40,200 nt of DNA from contig JACAAY010000046.1 of NCBI GenBank assembly GCA_013377095.1, positions 1 to 40,200 on the forward strand, read 5' to 3'. How positions within the stretch are numbered: position 1 is the first letter of the stretch; each line of letters opens with the position of its first letter. This document shows positions 35,107 to 40,200 of this stretch, piece after piece. This stretch comes from Desulfuromonadales bacterium (GTDB lineage: Bacteria; Desulfobacterota; Desulfuromonadia; Geobacterales; Pseudopelobacteraceae). A model generated the notes under the pieces. The model made no database searches, was not told the DNA's origin, and worked only from the letters and a program-made list of their open reading frames with translations. The position numbers and the translations under genes are program-made.

Positions 35107-35964
35107 TCAATCGAACGTACTATGCAATAACCTGTTCTTGCCGCTCCGCTTGACTTCGTACATCAGGGCGTCGGCACTGCGGACCGCCTCTTCAACGCTC
35201 GTCGGCGGATTAAGATAGCTGGCGGCACCGACGCTGAATGTGACCGGCCAGAAATTACGCGACATTGCTTCCATTAATTTCAGCTGCAACTTGTCGAGGG
35301 TTGACCTGGCGGATTCACCGGTTGTTTCAGGAAGAAGAATAACAAACTCATCGCCGCCAAAACGCGCCAGTATATCGGTGCTTCTGATATGGGCGTTAAT
35401 GGTGTTGACGACCGTTATAAGCAGTTTGTCACCTGTTGAATGCCCATGCTGATCGTTGATTTCCTTGAAGTTGTCCAGATCGATATAGGCGATGGTGAAG
35501 GGGTGCTCATAGCGCCGGGCGCGGTTGATTTCCTGTTCGGCAAGATCAAAGAAGGAGCGGCGGTTGATTGTTTTTGTCAGGGGATCGATCCGCGCCAATT
35601 CTTTTTCACTGTCCAGTTTGTTTTTGAGGGCTGAAAAGAGCAGACTCATTACAACCAGAAATGAAAACTCGATGAAGAGGTTCCAGTAGTGCAGACTTGA
35701 GCGCTGTGTTGTGCCAGACGAGGTGAAGTCAGCCGTAATCCTGGCAAGCAGTGACAGAGCACAGAAAAAGACCCCTGTTTTTTTTCCGATAAACCAGGCG
35801 GTAAAGGAAACCGGAATCAGGTAAAAAATGATCAGCGAGTAGTCGCCGGTGATATAATCGAGCAAACAGAGTAGACAAAGAAACAAGGTGCTGATAATGA
35901 TGACGGTGCGTTTGCTATGCCGTGAGGCTGCTGCGACGAATTTCAGATGGATTTGTTCAATCAT
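35107..35964 (-). CDS. Membrane diguanylate cyclase (GGDEF)
   Basis: A 285-residue protein. Four to five membrane helices fill residues about 18-115, followed by a GGDEF domain (about 125-285) with DPLTKTINRR, IDLDNFKEIND and the intact active site RFGGDEF. The inhibitory RxxD I-site (RSTD) lies just before it. It makes cyclic di-GMP and is product-inhibited. The sensory signal of the membrane part is unknown. AGGTAA before ATG. Transcribed in the same direction as doxX, 31 bases away. A link to motility is general knowledge, not seen directly here. Confidence 0.93.
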   Translation of the reverse strand: MIEQIHLKFVAAASRHSKRTVIIISTLFLCLLCLLDYITGDYSLIIFYLIPVSFTAWFIGKKTGVFFCALSLLARITADFTSSGTTQRSSLHYWNLFIEFSFLVVMSLLFSALKNKLDSEKELARIDPLTKTINRRSFFDLAEQEINRARRYEHPFTIAYIDLDNFKEINDQHGHSTGDKLLITVVNTINAHIRSTDILARFGGDEFVILLPETTGESARSTLDKLQLKLMEAMSRNFWPVTFSVGAASYLNPPTSVEEAVRSADALMYEVKRSGKNRLLHSTFD

Positions 35965-36234
35965 AACGGTTTACCTGTCAAAGGTAGCACGAAAATTTAA
36001 AGGAATCCGCATCCCCTCTGTGTGTAGATTCGGAGATGCTCCAAAATGCGAATCCAATCAGGTAACCATTTGAAATAAGTGTTTAGTATGTTGAAATAAT
36101 TAAATTTATATGGTCGTTTTTATACCACATTGGACGTTGGAAAGCAAGATAAGCCTACAGATGGTCTCTTCTCCCTGTGAGGGGGGTACACTTAGAGGAT
36201 AGTATTTTTATCACACTCTTCCGGTACATGAATT

Positions 36235-38229
36235 ATGGAACCTAAATCAACATCCCCCCAAAATTTGACTGCTCTTGAGCATGCCTGGAACCGCTATGTT
36301 CAGCATGATGTCATTGAAATCCAGCGGGTGCGTCCGGAAGTTGCAAATTCCTGGCAACGATGTCGCAATTACAAGGTCAATCCTTATGGTGCGGACGAAT
36401 ATGCTGTCAACTCCCTCGAACTCAGGGAGCGTCTCCACCAGTATCACCATCTTGTGAAAATTGCCCGCTCGGCCATGGAAAATCTGTATGGTTTTGTACG
36501 GGGGTCGGGCTTTGAGATAGTTCTCTCGGATCCGCACGGCTATCTGCTCGAAGTAATAGGAGATCGGGAGATACTCGCCAAGGCCCGTAAGGTGCAGCTC
36601 TGTCCAGGGGGCGATTGGCATGAGTCAGCCAAGGGCACGAACGCTATTGGAACGGCTATCATGGAAAAACAGCCGGTTCAGATTCTTGCATGGGAACATT
36701 TCTGTCGACAAAATCACTTTTTGACCTGTTCTGCAGCCCCCATCTTTGATCCTGAGGGTGAAATGGTCGGGGTACTCAATATTTCCGGCGATTTTCGTTA
36801 TGCCAATGCCCATACCCTCGGTATGGTGGTTGCCGCGGTAAATGCCATAGAAAAACAGCTTTGTCTTCACAAGGTCACCAGCAAGCTTTATGTCGCCTAC
36901 AAGTACTCCCAAACGCTTCTCGAATCGATATCGGATGGGATTGTATCTGTTGACAACAGTGGGTTTATTGCTGAAATGAACTCCAGTGGTGGAAAAATAT
37001 TGGGTATTAATCATCAGGCGGCCAAGGGAAAACATATTAATACGGTCATGCAGCAGCCTGCTCCCATCATGTCCCTGCTGGCTACCGGTGAGGGGTATCA
37101 GGACCGTGAGGTCCACCTGGAGAAGCAGGGCAAGAAAATTTTCAGTACTGCTACCATGCTTCGTGATGACTCCGGCAGCACCATCGGTGCCGTTGCTGTC
37201 CTGCGTGAAAGCCGTGAATTTCAAAAGAGTCGGCGCGCGCAGCTGTCCACGTTGCCGCCGCGCTACTCATTCGATGATATAATCGGCGACAGTGTTGCCA
37301 TTGCCGAAGCCAGGGAATGGGCGAAGCTGGCAGCACAAAGTTCATCCACTATTCTGCTTATCGGAGAAAGCGGAACCGGGAAAGAGTTGTTCGCACAGTC
37401 TATTCACAATGCCAGTCCCCGCAGCAAGGGTCCTTTTGTCGCTGTAAACTGTGCATCCTTTCCCGAAGCGCTCATTGAAAGTGAATTGTTCGGGTATGAA
37501 GAGGGAGCTTTTACAGGAGCGAAAAAAGGAGGTAGCCCTGGCAAATTCGAGAGCGCTGACAGTGGCACGCTTTTTCTTGACGAAATTGGCGATATGCCGC
37601 TCAATGCCCAGGCAAAAGTGCTCAGGGTTATTCAGGAAAAGAAGGTATCTCGTATTGGCTCACATGAAGAGAGAAGCGTGGATATCCGCATTGTTGCGTC
37701 GACCCATAAGAATCTTAAAGATGAGGTTTCGAAGGGGCTGTTCCGGGAAGATCTCTACTACCGATTGAACGTTCTGGTAATTCGCTTGCCTGCTTTGCGG
37801 GACAGAATCGGTGATATTCCCCTGCTTGCCCGGCATCTGGCGGATAAGATTTTTGAAAAAAACGGCAGGCACAAGGTATGTATCGGAGATGATTTTATTC
37901 GTAAATGTTGTTCCCATGACTGGCCAGGTAATGTCCGGGAGCTTGGAAACGCCATAGAAAGTGCGACACTTCGATCGGGTGAAAATGGCGTTTTGACTGC
38001 ACAGCACCTGCTACTAGATGCTCCGGAGTATTCTCATTCGGCAACCAATAGTGTTGAGGTCATTCCTCTCTGCGAACTGGAGAAACGAGCAATTTCCGCA
38101 GCGCTATCGATGTATGAAGGCAATATTCTGAAAGCTGCGGCAAATCTCGGTATCGGACGCAATACCCTCTACCGCAAGATCAAGGAGTACGGAATTGAAC
38201 ACGTCGCTTCTCCCTCCGTCTCACCCTGA
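36235..38229 (+). CDS. AcoR-like GAF-PAS sigma-54 activator
   Basis: A 664-residue protein of the AcoR/AdhR class. Residues about 75-210 are GAF-like ([39 protein letters not shown]), 225-330 a PAS domain, about 347-580 the AAA+ domain with Walker A GESGTGKE (377-384) and a normal GAFTGA (424-429), and about 610-655 a Fis-type helix-turn-helix ([22 protein letters not shown]). Homologues activate acetoin or alcohol catabolism genes with small-molecule sensing in the GAF part. Its ribosome site is weak. An iron-containing alcohol dehydrogenase gene lies about 1.8 kb downstream and is the most likely target; this is inference. Confidence 0.93.
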   Translation: MEPKSTSPQNLTALEHAWNRYVQHDVIEIQRVRPEVANSWQRCRNYKVNPYGADEYAVNSLELRERLHQYHHLVKIARSAMENLYGFVRGSGFEIVLSDPHGYLLEVIGDREILAKARKVQLCPGGDWHESAKGTNAIGTAIMEKQPVQILAWEHFCRQNHFLTCSAAPIFDPEGEMVGVLNISGDFRYANAHTLGMVVAAVNAIEKQLCLHKVTSKLYVAYKYSQTLLESISDGIVSVDNSGFIAEMNSSGGKILGINHQAAKGKHINTVMQQPAPIMSLLATGEGYQDREVHLEKQGKKIFSTATMLRDDSGSTIGAVAVLRESREFQKSRRAQLSTLPPRYSFDDIIGDSVAIAEAREWAKLAAQSSSTILLIGESGTGKELFAQSIHNASPRSKGPFVAVNCASFPEALIESELFGYEEGAFTGAKKGGSPGKFESADSGTLFLDEIGDMPLNAQAKVLRVIQEKKVSRIGSHEERSVDIRIVASTHKNLKDEVSKGLFREDLYYRLNVLVIRLPALRDRIGDIPLLARHLADKIFEKNGRHKVCIGDDFIRKCCSHDWPGNVRELGNAIESATLRSGENGVLTAQHLLLDAPEYSHSATNSVEVIPLCELEKRAISAALSMYEGNILKAAANLGIGRNTLYRKIKEYGIEHVASPSVSP

Positions 38230-38239
38230 CATTGAATGG

Positions 38240-38260
38240 AAAAAGGGGGGATATCCCCCC
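38240..38260 (-). terminator. GGGGGG-ATAT-CCCCCC hairpin with T-run
   Basis: Perfect six-base palindromic arms (38245-38250 and 38255-38260). Read on the minus strand it is followed by TTTTT, so it should end the CinA-type gene. On the plus strand it lies 15 bases past the AcoR-like stop without a T-run and would be weaker. Confidence 0.8.
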
Positions 38261-38312
38261 CTCCCCACCTTTTCAAGCAAATTCCCCTTTCGTTATTAAT
38301 AACATTTCTTCC

Positions 38313-39131
38313 CTACTTGTTGCGGTGTCTGATGCCGAGCGTTGTCAGGCCGGTTTGCAGGTCGTGGAGCGCCGTTTGAAGCATGGTGTTCAGGGTTTCC
38401 TGTTCACTGCCAACGGCTGTGAGGGTTATATCGATTTCCGGTGATTCGCCAAGGGTGGTGGCAAGAGATTTGATATAGATTTCAGGGTGATCAGAAGTTA
38501 CACGGCTGAGCACTGGCTCCATGATTGACTCATCATTACATTCGACGGTAATTGTGTGGGCAATAGATGTGCCGCCACGAAAGGTTTCCTGGAGGTATTG
38601 TTGAAGGGAGATGGAAAAGATTCCCTTCAGTTCGGAGGGGACTCCGGGCAAGCAGATGATTGCAGTTTTGGCGGTTTGCAAGAAAACGCCTGGCGCCGTG
38701 CCAACCGGGTTGTACAGTGGCGAAGCGCCCTCGGGCAGCCAAGCCATCTTTTCACGGGGTGGATTGAGCCCGCCTTGGGCGAGAATCCCCTGAGCCGCCA
38801 TGTCATCATAGCGTTCTTTAACCATTTCACGCGCCTGCTCATGGAGTCGTGTTTCAAGTCCCGCGCCTTGCGCTACGGCTGCAAGAGTCAAGTCATCCGC
38901 AGTGGGGCCGAGCCCACCCGAAGTAATGATCACGTCCGGAGCACGCAGCAGTGCAGCATGTATCTCGGCTGCAATGACATGGCTCGTATCACGCAGCATG
39001 GTGGCGCGGACAACCTGGCCGCCAAGCAAGTTGAGCTGCTTACAAAGCCAGTTTGTGTTGGTATCCTGGATCTCGCCGATAAGAATTTCATTGCCGATGA
39101 TAAATAATTCTACGCTGACCGGAACTGACAT
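38313..39131 (-). CDS. CinA N-terminal (MoaB/MogA-fold) protein without amidase domain
   Basis: A 272-residue protein with the COG1058 start (ELFIIGNEILIGEIQDTNTNWL), the SGGLGPTADDLT segment and the LPGVPSELK motif; together these form the molybdopterin-binding-like domain and its C-terminal extension. Full CinA also has a nicotinamide nucleotide amidase (PncC) domain, which is absent, so the protein is about 140 residues short of that type. Related enzymes are ADP-ribose or FAD pyrophosphatases, so nucleotide hydrolysis is possible. GAGAGGT before the ATG. Convergent with the AcoR-like gene. Confidence 0.87.
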   Translation of the reverse strand: MSVPVSVELFIIGNEILIGEIQDTNTNWLCKQLNLLGGQVVRATMLRDTSHVIAAEIHAALLRAPDVIITSGGLGPTADDLTLAAVAQGAGLETRLHEQAREMVKERYDDMAAQGILAQGGLNPPREKMAWLPEGASPLYNPVGTAPGVFLQTAKTAIICLPGVPSELKGIFSISLQQYLQETFRGGTSIAHTITVECNDESIMEPVLSRVTSDHPEIYIKSLATTLGESPEIDITLTAVGSEQETLNTMLQTALHDLQTGLTTLGIRHRNK

Positions 39132-39285
39132 TGATTTTTACCTCTCTGTTTTATTGATTTCATATCGCACAGATTACATCAGATAAAAGAGAATATACAA
39201 AAGTTTTGAAGAATCTGGGAAGTTGTGTGTGGCTTGCGAGATGTTCGGTACGTGATTCTATGGAAAAAAAGAAAAAGCCGGAATC

Positions 39286-39342
39286 TGTTCCAAATAAATC
39301 CACTGCTGTAATCGCGAACAGCAAGTGTTTCAAAGTGGAACA
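39286..39342. promoter_or_regulatory. TGTTCCA half-sites, possible activator-binding site
   Basis: TGTTCCA at 39286-39292 and an inverted pair TGTTTCA-AAG-TGGAACA at 39326-39342, in which the second arm is the exact complement of TGTTCCA. Inverted short sites far upstream of the start are typical of enhancer sites for sigma-54 activators. The AcoR-like gene is about 1 kb away. Assignment to it is a guess. Confidence 0.35.
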
Positions 39343-39933
39343 GTGTGCTGCAATGGAGTAAAAAACAGTATTCACATTAACAAACAAAAACCACACCTAA
39401 ACGGGTGGTTATGCTGTGAAGTGAAAAAAACATCAGAGTTCGGTCACATCTTTGCACATGCAAAAAAAATAACGGCATTTTTTATAATGTCTCTGTCAAT
39501 TGACTCGGTTGTGGAGTGTCAATTAAAAAACCATTGTTTTTGATGTTGATTGGTGTAGTCTGTCTATGCTTCTTGCATATTTGAGTTGCAGTGAATATGT
39601 CTCGCCCGAGTATGCCGAAAATGTCTTTGCGTTGCCATTGTTTGTTTAAGCGATTGGTGTCTTTTTGTCGTTAAGCTGTTGTATTTTCTGTGTATTGCCA
39701 TGGCAGTGCGAAGCCTTGAGTCGATGCTGCGAGGGTCGTATGCCTGTGGTTAACGGGTAGAAATTACCGTTTTAAGATGGCCGAAATGACAGATCCCGAT
39801 GGATTGAAAAAAAATCAAAATTTATATTGCATATTTTTTTGAATGTGGTAAATCAATAACAGAACCTGGTTTTAAATCCTGCAGGGAAGGAGGTTCGTTA
39901 GTAAGGCGGGATTAGTATTTCAGGAAATGAAGA

Positions 39934-39974
39934 TTGCCAGCTTCTGGCAACTAAACAGGATGGCAACATCCTGT
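39934..39974 (+). promoter_or_regulatory. Two adjacent hairpins in the alcohol dehydrogenase leader
   Basis: TTGCCAG-CTT-CTGGCAA (39934-39950) and ACAGGATG-GCAA-CATCCTGT (39955-39974) are both perfect; the second closes on a GNRA tetraloop. They end 11 bases before the AAGGAGGAAG ribosome site of the dehydrogenase. In mRNA they would form stable stems that could protect the 5' end or control translation. Confidence 0.55.
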
Positions 39975-39998
39975 ACAACCAACAAGGAGGAAGTACAC

Positions 39999-40200
39999 AT
40001 GGCATTAGCAGATCAGGTTTATGGCTTTTTCATTCCGAGCGTAACACTGTTGGGTCTTGGTGCATCTAAGGAAGCCGGTGAGCAGGCAAAAGCACTCGGC
40101 GCAACGAAACTGCTGATCGTCACCGATGCAGGCCTTAATAAGATTGGTGTTGCCGACACGATCAAAGGTTATGTAACTGCAGCTGGCCTTGAGGCTGTTA
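39999..40200 (+). CDS. Iron-containing alcohol dehydrogenase, 5' part
   Basis: The ATG at 39999 has AAGGAGGAAG upstream. The first 67 codons are open to the window edge. The start (MALADQVYGFFIPSVTLLGLGA, shown here in shortened form as YGFFIPSVTLLGLGA) followed by AKALGATKLLIVTDAGL is typical of type III iron-dependent alcohol dehydrogenases, such as ethanol or 1,2-propanediol enzymes. It should interconvert an alcohol and aldehyde with NAD. The GLGA segment before the cofactor strand and the KLLIVTDAGL strand are diagnostic. The metal ligands are beyond the window. An AcoR-like activator upstream and a structured leader suggest a strongly regulated, highly expressed gene. Confidence 0.9.
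   Translation, partial: MALADQVYGFFIPSVTLLGLGASKEAGEQAKALGATKLLIVTDAGLNKIGVADTIKGYVTAAGLEAV

Larger units (their letters stand above)
39132..39998. other. Long intergenic region upstream of the alcohol dehydrogenase
   Basis: About 870 bases without a supported gene. The open frame around 39325-39543 has no family-like features. The region holds the TGTTCCA half-sites at 39286-39342, a GTCAATTGAC palindrome (39495-39504), an imperfect hairpin at about 39752-39769 and two hairpins just before the dehydrogenase. No classical sigma-54 promoter with correct GG-N10-GC spacing was found. Confidence 0.6.

Noticed and set aside
39544..39998. Sigma-54 promoter for the alcohol dehydrogenase
   Set aside because: The best GG...GC pairs (for example near 39864-39880) have 11 instead of 10 bases between them or lack GC, so none fits the consensus.
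1..40200. tRNA, rRNA, CRISPR or prophage genes
   Set aside because: No tRNA-like T-arm with acceptor pairing, no regularly spaced repeats, and no integrase or transposase were found.

Overview
The window looks like chromosomal DNA from a Desulfuromonadales-type deltaproteobacterium (Geobacter/Pelobacter relatives). This is inferred from gene content: several sigma-54 (NtrC-class) regulators, a NosL/YtkA-type periplasmic pair, NifU/NifX-type metallocluster proteins, a B12 operon, a large chemotaxis operon, a GAF-PAS-AAA (AcoR-like) activator and an iron-containing alcohol dehydrogenase. No tRNA, rRNA, CRISPR array, transposase or prophage was recognised. There are gene-poor stretches at 2658-3434 and 39132-39998.

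Layout. (1) 1-2657, minus strand: a NifX-like gene running into a second NifX remnant in another frame, an IscU-like scaffold, a NosL-family protein, a YtkA-like exported protein and the signal peptide of one more gene. (2) 3435-7978, plus strand: single genes for a crotonase lacking both usual catalytic glutamates, a YbiA-type NADAR protein, an EFR1-type flavodoxin/ferredoxin, a HAD nucleotidase, a small two-repeat protein and an RluA-type pseudouridine synthase. (3) 8248-14643, plus strand: an isochorismatase-like hydrolase, a YtcJ-type amidohydrolase, an ABM-domain membrane protein and LtrA, followed by a NUDT9-like Nudix hydrolase, TrmO and a MoaE-family protein; a strong hairpin closes the run. 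(4) 14721-18060, minus strand: two decayed genes (a sigma-54 regulator and a probable multihaem cytochrome) downstream of a BvgS-like hybrid kinase; a methyl-accepting chemotaxis protein is divergent from the kinase.

(5) 20411-24762, minus strand: an overlapping cobalamin operon, including a CobJ-CobQ fusion, CbiB and CobD. (6) 24933-27155, minus strand: a lytic transglycosylase and a sigma-54 regulator with an atypical receiver. (7) 27463-32679, plus strand: cheW-cheA-cheR-HDOD-cheB, ended by a 13-bp-stem hairpin. (8) 32743-35964, minus strand: diguanylate cyclase, DoxX, prfC and a small gene coupled to prfC by ATGA overlap. (9) 36235-40200: an AcoR-like activator, a CinA-type protein on the other strand, and a long leader with two hairpins before an iron-containing alcohol dehydrogenase cut by the window end.

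No single wholly new defence or mobile system stands out. The most unusual items are the CobJ-CobQ fusion, the hydrolase/ABM/LtrA cluster next to an ADP-ribose hydrolase, the matching decay of an adjacent cytochrome and regulator, the small repeat protein at 6839-7078 and the structured leader of the alcohol dehydrogenase.
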